A stretch of 38,459 nt of DNA from an uncultured Clostridia bacterium (GTDB lineage Bacteria > Bacillota > Clostridia > TANB77 > CAG-508): assembly GCA_947627265.1 (NCBI GenBank), contig CANQVM010000008.1:1-38459 (forward strand), written 5' to 3'. A program made the position numbers and the translations under genes. The first letter of the stretch is position 1. Each line of letters begins with the position of its first letter. Shown piece after piece: positions 25,252 to 34,929 of this stretch. The notes below the pieces were generated by a model. It worked only from the letters and a program-made list of their open reading frames with translations. It did not search any database and was not told the origin of the DNA.

Positions 25252-26397
25252 TTATTTTGTTGTTCTTAGCTTTTTTACTATATTTTCTAAATTATCTACT
25301 AAATAATCTATATCTTCTTTGGTATTTTCTTCTCCAAACGTTGTTCTCAATGCACCATTTGCTAATTTTTCATTTAACCCTATTGCTAATAATACATGAG
25401 ATGGATTTGGTGATCCTGTAGAACATGCAGAACCACTTGAAGCACATATACCTTTAGCATCTAAATTAAATAAAAGTGCCTCTCCATCTATATTTTCAAA
25501 AGAAAAATTTGCATTTCCTGGAAGTCTTGGCTCTATTGCTCCATTTAATGTTACATTAGGTATATTTTCTTTTACTTTTGAAATATAATAATCTCTTATT
25601 TCTTTTAAATGCTTAATGTTATTTTCTAAATTATTTTGTGCTAATTCACATGCTTTGCCAAGTCCAACAATTCCTGGTATATTTTCTGTCCCTGCTCTTT
25701 TATTTTTTTCTTGATGTCCACCTTCTATAAATTTATAAAAGGAAATACCTGTTTTTACATATAAAGCCCCGACTCCTTTTGGAGCATATAATTTATGACC
25801 AGATAAAGATAACATATCTATTCCCATTTTTTTTACATCAATTGATACATTGCCACAAGCTTGAACTGCATCTGTATGAAATATTATATTATACATTTTT
25901 GCTATTTTAGCTATTTCATATATTGGTTGAATTGTACCTATTTCATTATTTGCAAACATAATGCTAATAAGTATTGTATCATTTCTAATAGAGTTTTTTA
26001 ATTCATCTAAATTTACTATTCCTTGTTTATCTACATTTAAATATGTTACCTTAAATCCTTGTCTTTCCAAGTTTTTGCAAGTATTTAATATTGCTGGATG
26101 TTCGATTTTTGATGTTATAATATGTCTTCCTTTATTACTGTGTGCATAGGCAATTCCTTTTATAGCTGTATTATCACTTTCTGAACCACATCCTGTAAAA
26201 TATATTTCACTTGCATTACAATTAATTAATTTTGCAACTCTTTTTCGTGCTTCTTCTAATGCCTTTTTTGATTCCCTTCCTATTGTATACATTGAAGAAG
26301 CATTACCAAATTTTTCTTTTAAATATGGTAACATTTCTTCTAACACTTCATTTTTAACTTTTGTAGTAGCCGCATGATCAAAATATCGAATATCCAT
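25252..26397 (-). CDS. cysteine desulfurase (NifS/IscS type)
   Basis: The 381-residue PLP enzyme takes sulfur from cysteine for Fe-S clusters, tRNA thiolation or cofactors. It has the N-terminal YFDHAATTKV, NEIGTIQPI, the PLP lysine in LSGHKLYAPKGVGALYV (about residue 203) and the active cysteine in CASSGSACSTGSPNPSHVLL, all typical of the NifS/IscS group I enzymes. An AAGGAG site precedes the ATG. No iscU or thiI is next to it, so the sulfur acceptor is unclear. Confidence 0.93.
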   Translation of the reverse strand: MDIRYFDHAATTKVKNEVLEEMLPYLKEKFGNASSMYTIGRESKKALEEARKRVAKLINCNASEIYFTGCGSESDNTAIKGIAYAHSNKGRHIITSKIEHPAILNTCKNLERQGFKVTYLNVDKQGIVNLDELKNSIRNDTILISIMFANNEIGTIQPIYEIAKIAKMYNIIFHTDAVQACGNVSIDVKKMGIDMLSLSGHKLYAPKGVGALYVKTGISFYKFIEGGHQEKNKRAGTENIPGIVGLGKACELAQNNLENNIKHLKEIRDYYISKVKENIPNVTLNGAIEPRLPGNANFSFENIDGEALLFNLDAKGICASSGSACSTGSPNPSHVLLAIGLNEKLANGALRTTFGEENTKEDIDYLVDNLENIVKKLRTTK

Positions 26398-26459
26398 AAA
26401 TTTCTCCTTTTTTATTTAATGTAGTTTCTTTATAGTATATTCTTTATTTTTAATGATAT

Positions 26460-27317
26460 TTACAATATTTTCTTTATTTTATCAATATTTTGTATAACTG
26501 CTTGATATCCATAATTATAACAACTATCTAGTTTCTGAACATCCAAAAGTCCTGTTTTATCAGTGCCTATTGTTAAAATAAAATCACTTTGTTCTAAATT
26601 TTCTTCAGATATTTTATTTCCCATTATATCTATCGTTCTCATTATTAAATCCATAATATTACTATTATTATCAATATCATCTGCCTTAAAATTAATTGCT
26701 ATTACTTTATCTGCTCCTTGTTTTTTGACCTCTAATACAGGAATATTATCTAACATACCTCCATCAAAAAATCTATGTTTACCATATTCACAAGGGCAGA
26801 AAATTGCTGGAAAACTACTACTTGCTCTTACAGCTTTTCCAATTGATATATTTGTTATATATTGAGATTTATTCTTAATATTTTCTGGAATACAATTAGT
26901 AAAAACATATTCTTTTGCCTCCCCTACATCAACTGCAGGTATTACAAGTGGCATCTTTTTTATATCTTTTATTTCTTTTATTCCTTTTCTTATTGCTAAA
27001 TTATTATAAGCTTCTTCTATACTATCTCCCGTTTTCAATCCTTTTATGGATACTCTTTTTCTTTTTGTCATAATATCTTTTATTCCATAAACTATTGGTA
27101 ATGAGTTAATACTAGATATATCTTTACTATATCTTTTAAATATTTGATAAATATAATAAGGTGAATATCCCAAAGCATATAATGATGCAATAAGTGCTCC
27201 ACTACTACATCCTCCAATTATATCTATTTTTATTCCATTATCTTCTAGAGCTTTTATTGCCCCAGCATGTGCAATTCCCCTTATTCCACCTCCAGATAAA
27301 GCTAACCCTAATTTCAA
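26460..27317 (-). CDS. patatin-like phospholipase
   Basis: About 285 residues from TTG at 27317, chosen for AGAAGGTG at good spacing. The oxyanion motif GGGIRG is in LKLGLALSGGGIRGIAHAG, the nucleophile serine in GGCSSGAL (GxSxG), and the aspartate in FFDGGMLDN (DGG). Together they make the Ser-Asp dyad of RssA/patatin hydrolases. No signal peptide is present, so it probably acts on membrane lipids from the cytoplasm. It sits directly upstream of the cysteine desulfurase gene (62-base gap), with no clear functional link. Confidence 0.92.
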   Translation of the reverse strand: MKLGLALSGGGIRGIAHAGAIKALEDNGIKIDIIGGCSSGALIASLYALGYSPYYIYQIFKRYSKDISSINSLPIVYGIKDIMTKRKRVSIKGLKTGDSIEEAYNNLAIRKGIKEIKDIKKMPLVIPAVDVGEAKEYVFTNCIPENIKNKSQYITNISIGKAVRASSSFPAIFCPCEYGKHRFFDGGMLDNIPVLEVKKQGADKVIAINFKADDIDNNSNIMDLIMRTIDIMGNKISEENLEQSDFILTIGTDKTGLLDVQKLDSCYNYGYQAVIQNIDKIKKIL

Positions 27318-27387
27318 AAAAAACACCTTCTTTAATTTAATCTTTTTTATAGTATTAACTTTTTTATTAAATTTAAACTTAAGTAAA

Positions 27388-27416
27388 AAAAAGAGACTTC
27401 ATTGAAATCTCTTTTT
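27388..27416 (-). terminator. terminator closing the surface-protein cluster
   Basis: AAAAAGAGA pairs with TCTCTTTTT across an 11-base loop, followed by T-runs on the minus strand, 13 bases past the stop codon of the zinc-ribbon protein gene. It ends the unit that begins at the right window edge. Confidence 0.75.
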
Positions 27417-27428
27417 CTTGCTTATTTA

Positions 27429-28358
27429 TTATTCATTTGTTTGTTGCTCTGTTGCTTTTTGTAATGCTTTATTTATATCAGTAGTATTTAATTTTCCTTT
27501 ACTTTCTATGCTTTTTGATTCTCCTTCATATTCTGCTGATTTCAAAATTGGTGTTAAATTTTTTAATACATCTCTATCATAGTCATTATTTTCATTAGCT
27601 ATTTCAAGAACAGCAGTATACATTGAGTTTAATCCAGTCAAAGCCAATATTTCATGAGTACCTACTATATCCATTTCTACTAATATAAATTCTACTCCAT
27701 CTATTGTCTCTACTGTAACATTTGAAACTTTTGCATTATATTCAGATAAATTCTCTGTAAAATAAGAACTTAAATTATTTTTGTTTTGTTTTAATTGTTG
27801 AAAAGATACTTTGGTAATGCTCAATTGAGCTACCCATGTTGATAATGAATCTCCAATATTTATAGCATTTTTTGTAGAATCAAGCTCATATATTAAATCA
27901 TCTGGTATGTATAATTTAAATCCTGCATAATTAACTTTATATGTTGATGATTTTTGTGTATTTGATACTGAAGATACTGGTTCAGCACTTGTGTTTGATG
28001 ATGTTTTATTTACTGATGTTTCATTTACTGATGATACATCTGATGATTGTACATTATCATTTTTATTATAATTTAAAGCTGACACAATTGTATATACCAA
28101 AAAACTAACTGCTGCTAAAATTGCAACAACAATTCCTATAATTACACAAATTCTAACTGCTTTTCCACTATCTCCATTTTGTTGAGTATTGATATTATTT
28201 TGTCCATTCATCTGTTGATTTACTGGTCTTTCATAATTATACATTCCTTCATTTTTAATATTAGCATTATATCCCTCTGATTTTTTTACTTGTGTTCCAC
28301 ATTTTGGGCAAAACACATCATTTTCTCCTAAATTAGTTCCACATTTACTACAATTCAT
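27429..28358 (-). CDS. zinc-ribbon membrane protein with extracytoplasmic domain
   Basis: 309 residues. An N-terminal zinc ribbon (CSKCG and CPKCG, residues 3-25) is followed by an Asn/Gln-rich linker, one membrane helix (about 70-93), a Ser/Thr/Asn-rich stalk, and a globular domain of about 170 residues (starting YAGFKLYIPDDLIYELDSTK) presumably outside the cell. I do not recognise the outer domain. The last gene of the cluster, it shares the zinc-ribbon-plus-helix layout with the protein at 31735-32946, which suggests common membrane targeting or a partner recognising the ribbon. Confidence 0.75.
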   Translation of the reverse strand: MNCSKCGTNLGENDVFCPKCGTQVKKSEGYNANIKNEGMYNYERPVNQQMNGQNNINTQQNGDSGKAVRICVIIGIVVAILAAVSFLVYTIVSALNYNKNDNVQSSDVSSVNETSVNKTSSNTSAEPVSSVSNTQKSSTYKVNYAGFKLYIPDDLIYELDSTKNAINIGDSLSTWVAQLSITKVSFQQLKQNKNNLSSYFTENLSEYNAKVSNVTVETIDGVEFILVEMDIVGTHEILALTGLNSMYTAVLEIANENNDYDRDVLKNLTPILKSAEYEGESKSIESKGKLNTTDINKALQKATEQQTNE

Positions 28359-28387
28359 AATATTTTTTCCTCCATTTTAACTTAAAT

Positions 28388-30007
28388 TTAAATAATATTA
28401 ACATCAAAATTTGTTAATTGATTCACTAACTCATCTGTAATCTTATTTTCATTTCCATTAATTATTATAACTAAATATTTATTATTTGGCAACTCATAAA
28501 ATAAGACTTTTTCATTATTATAGTATTCATATTTTTTAACACTACTATCTGTATTGTTACTTAATTTTGTATACCCCCTTTCATATACTTTGAATTTTTT
28601 ATTATTAAGCATAATATCCTGTGTTTGAGTAAAATCTTTATATGTACCTAAATCTTTATTTATTGCTTTATCTAATAACTCTAATTCATTTTCTATATTA
28701 AATGCAATAATTTGATAATTAACTTCATATTTAGGAATTTGCACTTCTTCATAATAATCTGATACATAGTGTCTTTCTTCATAAAGATTTGTATCTTTAT
28801 CAATTTCTTGATAACTTTCTGGTAACTTTAGAGTTATTTCTTCTGTTTGTTCATGTGTATAATCAGTATATTGCTTCAATTTTCCAATTAGAAATCCATT
28901 ATCTTTTTCTATATTAATATTACTTGCAATATTTTTAAAATTATTAACTTTTACCATTTTCACAAGTTCTTCTGGTATACCAACACCTTCTGAAGAAATT
29001 TTAACAATAAATATATGATTTTGATTTAACTCATATACAATTTGTATATTTTCAGTAATTTTATTATTACTTAAATAGCTATTTTTATATATATAACTTA
29101 ATGGTTTATCACCATATTTATTCAATTCTTCTTTTGCTTCATTATAAGAATTTAGGTTATAATCATCATATATATTAAGTGTATCTTCTTTATCTAAATA
29201 TTCATATAAATTACTTTTTAATATGCTTGTACTTAGGTTTACTTTAGAACCTTCAGGAGCATTTTTAAAATCATAATATCCATACCTAGTATCATAATCA
29301 GTAGATTTAAAATTATCAGGAATTGAATATTCTACTAAATAATTTGATGAAGCAATTTTTTCATCTACTGTATTTTCTAATAAATTAGACACATTAGATT
29401 GTTCAGTATAAGTGATTTCACTCGTTTCCAGGTTAATACTTGTTTTTACATCAAATTGTGTTTCTTTTAAATTAAAATTATATATAATGTTATTTACACT
29501 ATCTAATAATATATCAAAATAATCATATGTAGCTTCATATGTAAAAATTACTACCTTATTTCCCTGTTTGTACATATAAATTGTTGCTTGTCTATCATCG
29601 GCTTCAAATAATATTTTATATCCATCCATATTTTTATTTGTTATTTTAGATTCTTCGTTATATATTAATTTATAATCTGGATTTTGTGCTTGTATATTAT
29701 ATAATAAACTATCAAATATTTCATTTACAGTTTTATATTGATCTTCATCGTTCAATTCATTTATTTTAATATTTAATTCACTGTTACTTTTTTTATGAAT
29801 TAAGTTAACTTCTAATTCTTCTTTTTTTATAACTTTCCATGTGTTATCATACTGTAATGAATAATTATTAGTATTCAATTCAATTATTGGATTTTTTTCA
29901 CTTATATACCTAAAAATTAAAAATATTGAAAAACCTACTATAAGCAGTATTAATATTATAAATATACTTAATGCTATTTTTTTATTTTTTACTAAAAATT
30001 CTTTCAT
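28388..30007 (-). CDS. hypothetical membrane-anchored protein, 539 aa
   Basis: One N-terminal helix (about residues 10-30, ALSIFIILILLIVGFSIFLI) and then about 500 residues of extracytoplasmic sequence. Two or three repeats of a similar beta-rich unit are suggested by recurring YSLQYDNTWKVI / SYQEIDKDTNLYEE / VEYSIPDNFKSTDYD elements, each followed by a Tyr/Asn-rich strand region. The outer domain of the zinc-ribbon protein downstream looks similar in style (short LYIPDDLIYEL-type openings). The start overlaps the stop of the protease-like gene by four bases (ATGA), so the two are translationally coupled. The function is unknown. Confidence 0.7.
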   Translation of the reverse strand: MKEFLVKNKKIALSIFIILILLIVGFSIFLIFRYISEKNPIIELNTNNYSLQYDNTWKVIKKEELEVNLIHKKSNSELNIKINELNDEDQYKTVNEIFDSLLYNIQAQNPDYKLIYNEESKITNKNMDGYKILFEADDRQATIYMYKQGNKVVIFTYEATYDYFDILLDSVNNIIYNFNLKETQFDVKTSINLETSEITYTEQSNVSNLLENTVDEKIASSNYLVEYSIPDNFKSTDYDTRYGYYDFKNAPEGSKVNLSTSILKSNLYEYLDKEDTLNIYDDYNLNSYNEAKEELNKYGDKPLSYIYKNSYLSNNKITENIQIVYELNQNHIFIVKISSEGVGIPEELVKMVKVNNFKNIASNINIEKDNGFLIGKLKQYTDYTHEQTEEITLKLPESYQEIDKDTNLYEERHYVSDYYEEVQIPKYEVNYQIIAFNIENELELLDKAINKDLGTYKDFTQTQDIMLNNKKFKVYERGYTKLSNNTDSSVKKYEYYNNEKVLFYELPNNKYLVIIINGNENKITDELVNQLTNFDVNII

Positions 30008-31728
30008 AATCTCACCATAATTATAATTAAATAATCAAATTCTTTCATAATTATTATCTGATACTTATCATTTTCATAAATACCTTTTGAATCTGATATA
30101 TATTTCTCTTTATAACCCTTATTTTTTAAATTCTCAATGTATTTCGTAGCGAATTGCATAGTATCTATATAATGATTAATATCGTTTTTATATCTTAAAC
30201 TTATTATACCATCTTTATAAGAACTTTTTACTAGTTTCAAATCAATCATTTCATCAATATTTTCTGCATTAGAATATTCTTTCCATTTATCTTCAGGAAT
30301 ATTGGTTATAGTAGTTTCATCATTATACTTTATATAATAATTTTCTTTCAATTCTTCAAATGGTATTGCTTTTATTTCATCATAATTTATTTCCGATAAT
30401 TTACTATAATATTCTTTTATAGCATCTCTTTTGGTTGCACATGAAACACTTCTATTTAAAACCTTTGAGTTAATCATACCTATTATTTTTCCATCACTAT
30501 TAAATAATGGACTACCTTGTGCCTCTTTAGATATTGGTAAAGATATTTGCATATTTTTATCTAATGATGTTATAATTCCTTTGCTTGTATTTAAACCAAC
30601 TCCTGTTTTAGTATTTAAAGTAATTACTGCATCTTCTTTTTTTAGTTCATTTATGTCTTCAAAACCAACATAATTCGGATTTTTATTTTTTATCTTTAAT
30701 AGTGCTATATCGTTTTCAATATTGATAGTCACAATTCCATCTAATTCATATACATTTCCTAGACTATCATTAATAGTAATATTTTGTGCTTTCATTAAAG
30801 ATTCTTCAATATAGTTGTAAGTAGTTATTATTAATCCTTCATTTATAAAAAATCCATTAGCAGATGTAACTGTTCCTATATTATATGTTGAATTTAAAAA
30901 TACTACTTTAGATTTGTTTTCATTATATATTTTATTTAATGTTTCATCTGTTATTTCATCTGCTTTACTAAAATCATATACATCTCTCAATTTTGAATTA
31001 TAATCTTGACTTTGCGTTAAATTTCCTATATTTTCAGCATTACCATTTATATACTCTTGTATATCATCATTTGTTTCTCCATATAGATATAATAATTTAT
31101 ATTCATTATTTAATTTTTTAAAATAATAGTAAATTGTTAGGTCAGTCTGTATTATATTGTAATTCATTGGATTATTAGTATCTTGTTCTTTCATTTTTAC
31201 ATTTGATAAAGTAATTAAACTTATAATATTATCATCATCAATTTTTGCCATTCTTATTTCTCCATATGAATTATACTTAATTTCCAATTCATTTAACTTT
31301 AAAAACATTCCTGGCACTGATATTCCTGATAAAATATCATCTTTATATTCTTGACTGTTTTCATCTAACCCTAGAAGGCTGTTATCATCTTTTGGAATTT
31401 CTGGATTATATCTCAATTCTAAATAATCCTTATGTCTTTTATAATAATTTTCGCTACTTTCATTTTGTATATTTGGATCACCTAACAGTAAATATGTAGT
31501 TTTTTTAGTTAAATCTGTTATTGTTTGGTCTAATTGATTATCAATGTTATTATCTGTATTTGAAATATCATATCTATTGTCAAAATTTGATGAAAGTTTT
31601 TCCTCTTTATTAACAAATGAAAGGGTTTCATTGTTAATTATAATTTTTTTTGTTATTGCTAATGAACTTGTCCCCAATGTTGTAATTAAAAGTAATGGGA
31701 TAGCAATTTTTATTATTTTCTTTTTCAT
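30004..31728 (-). CDS. trypsin-like serine-protease-fold protein lacking the catalytic histidine
   Basis: The 574-residue protein has an N-terminal signal or anchor (IKIAIPLLLITTLGTSSLAI) and a trypsin/DegP-like domain at about residues 270-440. Expected triad positions: the histidine (normally in TTxHV) is replaced in LIITTYNYIEESL, the aspartate is present in ENDIALLKIKN, and the serine is in KEAQGSPLFNSDGKIIGM rather than GDSGGP. A catalytically inactive or atypical protease is likely, perhaps used for binding. Similar clostridial proteins also lack this histidine (from memory). The regions before and after are unassigned. It is coupled to the gene downstream by a four-base overlap. Confidence 0.75.
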   Translation of the reverse strand: MKKKIIKIAIPLLLITTLGTSSLAITKKIIINNETLSFVNKEEKLSSNFDNRYDISNTDNNIDNQLDQTITDLTKKTTYLLLGDPNIQNESSENYYKRHKDYLELRYNPEIPKDDNSLLGLDENSQEYKDDILSGISVPGMFLKLNELEIKYNSYGEIRMAKIDDDNIISLITLSNVKMKEQDTNNPMNYNIIQTDLTIYYYFKKLNNEYKLLYLYGETNDDIQEYINGNAENIGNLTQSQDYNSKLRDVYDFSKADEITDETLNKIYNENKSKVVFLNSTYNIGTVTSANGFFINEGLIITTYNYIEESLMKAQNITINDSLGNVYELDGIVTINIENDIALLKIKNKNPNYVGFEDINELKKEDAVITLNTKTGVGLNTSKGIITSLDKNMQISLPISKEAQGSPLFNSDGKIIGMINSKVLNRSVSCATKRDAIKEYYSKLSEINYDEIKAIPFEELKENYYIKYNDETTITNIPEDKWKEYSNAENIDEMIDLKLVKSSYKDGIISLRYKNDINHYIDTMQFATKYIENLKNKGYKEKYISDSKGIYENDKYQIIIMKEFDYLIIIMVRL

Positions 31729-31734
31729 TTCTGT

Positions 31735-32946
31735 CTACCCTCCTATATACTTTTTTAATACTTCTACTATATATTTGCTTGCTTCATTTGCATTATTATT
31801 ATTTAAATAAACATCATGAAAGGCTTCTGCTATCGTTTCATCATATATATACTCACCTGCTGTATCTTTAGCTAGTGCATATCCTGAGATTTGACCTCTC
31901 CATTCATCAAATCCAATAACCGAATTATTTTTTAAATAATTGTTATATGCTTCTTCTAACATTTGCTTTGAAAAAATTCCTTCTCCAAAATCTTTGTATA
32001 TATCATAATAATTTTGTAATTGATTATCGTCTATTACTACAATAGATTTTGTATAGTAATGATTTAATAATGCAATAAATGATAAATAATGTCCAAATTC
32101 ATGTGCTACAGGAGAATATTTAGTTGCATTTTGAGGAAAATGCCCTGATTTAGAACTCGTTGCAACTGTTACATCTATTCTTTCAGGATTCAAAAAATAT
32201 TTTGCATTCAATTGTACTTGTGTTTTTATAACCCACGGTCTTGTTGTAGTAGTATTTGATGTTCCAAATTTAAATATAGGCATAAATTGTGCTATAACCC
32301 CAGATTGAGACATATCAAGATTTGTTAATGTTAAATTAGTTAAATAACCTCTTGCTCCTGGATATTCTTCATAAATATTTTTTATTACATTTTTTAATTC
32401 TCTTGCAAATTCTACATCCATCTCTTTTAAATTAACAGCTGTAATTGAATATTTATCTATTATTTCATTTTCTATTTGTATAATTTCTTGAGGATATTCA
32501 TCTTTTTTTTGATCTAACGAATCTTTACTAATTAAGTTATATGCATCATCTACATTTTTAATTGAAATTCCCGAATATACATTATCTGTTATTATGGATG
32601 TATTATACTTTCCTTTTTTGGTGCTTTGACTATTAGTTGATGTTTGAGTATTTATTGTAGGCTCTGTGTTATTTTCATTACTTACAGTATGTGCAAAATA
32701 ATAATTATTTTTGTTATTTGAAATTATACCATACATAAATATTCCTAATATTAAAATTATAATTAATATTGTTATTAAAACTGGAATTGCTATATTTTTA
32801 TTATTATACATATTATAATTAAATGAACTATTTAAATTATTATCTTGCATTATGTTATTTGAATTATTATATTTTAATCGATTTCCACATCTATTGCAAA
32901 ATTCTTGATTTTCACTTACTTCGTTTCCACATTTATTACAAAACAT
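31735..32946 (-). CDS. zinc-ribbon membrane protein with HExxH metallopeptidase-like domain
   Basis: About 403 residues from ATG at 32946, chosen for GGGGGAATT upstream. It has an N-terminal zinc ribbon (FCNKCGNEVSENQEFCNRCG), a membrane helix (about 57-80, IAIPVLITILIIILILGIFM), and an outer domain with VAHEFGHYLSFIALLNHYY. HEFGH is an HExxH zinc site, as in gluzincin or metzincin-type peptidases; a third ligand may lie in ETIAEAFHDVY. It is probably a cell-surface metallopeptidase or an inactive relative. The stop codon overlaps the ribosome site of the next gene, and it follows the LPXTG gene by 36 bases. Confidence 0.78.
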   Translation of the reverse strand: MFCNKCGNEVSENQEFCNRCGNRLKYNNSNNIMQDNNLNSSFNYNMYNNKNIAIPVLITILIIILILGIFMYGIISNNKNNYYFAHTVSNENNTEPTINTQTSTNSQSTKKGKYNTSIITDNVYSGISIKNVDDAYNLISKDSLDQKKDEYPQEIIQIENEIIDKYSITAVNLKEMDVEFARELKNVIKNIYEEYPGARGYLTNLTLTNLDMSQSGVIAQFMPIFKFGTSNTTTTRPWVIKTQVQLNAKYFLNPERIDVTVATSSKSGHFPQNATKYSPVAHEFGHYLSFIALLNHYYTKSIVVIDDNQLQNYYDIYKDFGEGIFSKQMLEEAYNNYLKNNSVIGFDEWRGQISGYALAKDTAGEYIYDETIAEAFHDVYLNNNNANEASKYIVEVLKKYIGG

Positions 32947-32982
32947 AATTCCCCCATTTTTCACACTAACCAGATATCTATA

Positions 32983-34074
32983 TTAAAAATTATACTTTTT
33001 ATATATTTTATATGAAATTACTCCTACTACTGCTAATACTACAATTCCACATATTATATAACTATAAATACCTGTTCTTGGTAATATGGTAGTGGCCTTA
33101 GTATTATCATTATCATTAACGCCTTGATTTATATTGCCTAAATCTGTCCATTTAAAGTCTGATGCTCCATAGAATAACATAGACCAACTACTATCAACAT
33201 GAACACTGCACTCAGCTAAAGTAACAGCTTCATTAGAAATATATTTTCCATCTTCATCATCAGTTTTTACATATAAATAATAATAAGCCTCATTTTCCAA
33301 ATTTTTTAAATCTATAACATTATTTTTTGCTGACTCTCCTAAAGCTCCATCACCTGCGTGATACTCTATATTAACACCATTCGTAGTAGAGTTTAACATT
33401 TGATCATAAATTCCAGAATTCGATTTTGCATAACTTAATAAATTTGCAAATCCAGTAGCATCTTTATTTTTTATTTTTTGTAAAATAGATGTATCTGTTA
33501 TTTTTCCAATCTTTATTTGTATTTTTCTATTATTTTCAATTGAATGTGTAAAATTTGTAACTATTTGGTCACCATCATTAGTCATAAATGTTGAATGAAA
33601 AGCATCATTATACTTAGATTCCTCATATCTATCTAATTTTTTACCATATATAACAATATTATCATTTTCTGATAATTTATGTTCTAATACAGTTGCATAT
33701 AAATCTTGATTTTTTTCAATATATTTTTCTAAACCTCCCATTGCCTTAAATACTTTTGAATTTTCATCATAAGTTAATACTATTCCTTCATCACTCTGAG
33801 ATGTTACACTTGGCCTTTCGCTATTTGATGTTATAAATAAATAATAAGTAGTATCATCTTTAGGAGTAACACCTGATATTTCTAAAATTGAATCTGATAT
33901 TCCATCTTTTTTTAATGAAAATTGTGCTTTTTTCCATTCTTCATTAACTACTTCTTCATCAGAAATTTCATCAATTTCTCCATCATATGCTTGTACTTTA
34001 TAAATATTAATAGTTGCTAATATAAAAAATATTGCTAAAATCATAATTATTGTTTTTTGTTTTATATTTTTCAT
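32983..34074 (-). CDS. LPXTG-anchored surface protein
   Basis: The 363-residue protein has an N-terminal signal peptide (IIMILAIFFILATINIYKVQ then AYDG) and a C-terminal sorting signal: LPRTG, a hydrophobic stretch (IYSYIICGIVVLAVVGVISY) and a basic tail (KIYKKYNF). A sortase would cleave at LPRT/G and attach it to the wall. The body is beta-rich with no motif I recognise. The start has AAAGGGAGG. It heads the second part of the cluster after a 165-base gap and is followed closely by the protease-like genes, which may process or accompany it. No sortase gene is in the window. Confidence 0.85.
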   Translation of the reverse strand: MKNIKQKTIIMILAIFFILATINIYKVQAYDGEIDEISDEEVVNEEWKKAQFSLKKDGISDSILEISGVTPKDDTTYYLFITSNSERPSVTSQSDEGIVLTYDENSKVFKAMGGLEKYIEKNQDLYATVLEHKLSENDNIVIYGKKLDRYEESKYNDAFHSTFMTNDGDQIVTNFTHSIENNRKIQIKIGKITDTSILQKIKNKDATGFANLLSYAKSNSGIYDQMLNSTTNGVNIEYHAGDGALGESAKNNVIDLKNLENEAYYYLYVKTDDEDGKYISNEAVTLAECSVHVDSSWSMLFYGASDFKWTDLGNINQGVNDNDNTKATTILPRTGIYSYIICGIVVLAVVGVISYKIYKKYNF

Positions 34075-34239
34075 TATTATTTCCTCCCTTTATTTTTAAA
34101 TTTTACTGTAATTATTTTTTATATTTATATTTGTGTTTTATGTTTTTAGCTAAAATATCATTTACATCCACTAATAAAGCTATATAAACACTTACTTTTT
34201 ATTATATGTTTGTTTATCATTTTATAAATTCCCCCTATC

Positions 34240-34929
34240 TTACCAATTTTTTTGAACTCTATTATAATTGAAATTTTGATAGTTTTTATATTTATTTTCT
34301 AATTCTCTTTGCTCTTGTGTTGCATTTTCTTTGATATCTTGTATTTTATCTTCTATTTGTTCTGTATTTTCTTGAGACTTGTTTTCTTTTTCTTCTTCAT
34401 TTTCATCTTTTTTGTTGCTATTAGAATTTTGTATTTTTTTTAATCTATCAATCTCTTTTTGAATATCCTTTTTCAATTGCTCAGCTTTTTGACTATGGCC
34501 ATTGCTATCATTTTTATTTGCACAACCATTTTCAGTTAATACATCTATTGCTGATTCATATTTTTCTATTGCATTATTTATACTATTTTTGTCTTTTTCA
34601 TCAACTGAAACAGTTTTGCAAATTGCCAATGCATAGTTAATTCTAATATTACATTCTTTATTTTTAGGAATAAACCCCTTTAATGATTTTTTATACTCTT
34701 CTATTGCTTTTTCATACTCACCATTTTGATAAAGTATATTTCCATAATTGTAATTTGCTATATAACATTCTGAAAAATTTAAAAAAGTTAATAATTTTGC
34801 TTGACTATCAGAATATTTTCCTTTGTTATAATTATTTATTAAAATGCTATTGATTAAAATACTATACAATAGTTTTAATGTTATCAGTATTAAAATAATA
34901 TATATTACAATTAATACTTTTTTTTTCAT
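34240..34929 (-). CDS. TPR protein, BatC/BatE-like
   Basis: 229 residues: one N-terminal membrane helix (VLIVIYIILILITLKLLYSI), then tetratricopeptide-like repeats (NYGNILYQNGEYEKAIEEYK; INYALAICKTV), then a charged Glu/Lys/Asn-rich coiled tail. Its start overlaps the stop of the upstream VWA gene (TAATG), typical of coupled translation in Bat (Bacteroides aerotolerance-like) operons, where TPR proteins follow the VWA pair. It may scaffold the complex on the outer face of the membrane. A 165-base gap with no gene separates it from the LPXTG gene. Confidence 0.82.
   Translation of the reverse strand: MKKKVLIVIYIILILITLKLLYSILINSILINNYNKGKYSDSQAKLLTFLNFSECYIANYNYGNILYQNGEYEKAIEEYKKSLKGFIPKNKECNIRINYALAICKTVSVDEKDKNSINNAIEKYESAIDVLTENGCANKNDSNGHSQKAEQLKKDIQKEIDRLKKIQNSNSNKKDENEEEKENKSQENTEQIEDKIQDIKENATQEQRELENKYKNYQNFNYNRVQKNW

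Noticed and set aside
34075..34239. Terminator or promoter between the TPR gene and the LPXTG gene
   Set aside because: No convincing hairpin with T-run or -35/-10 pair; whether the cluster is one transcript stays open.
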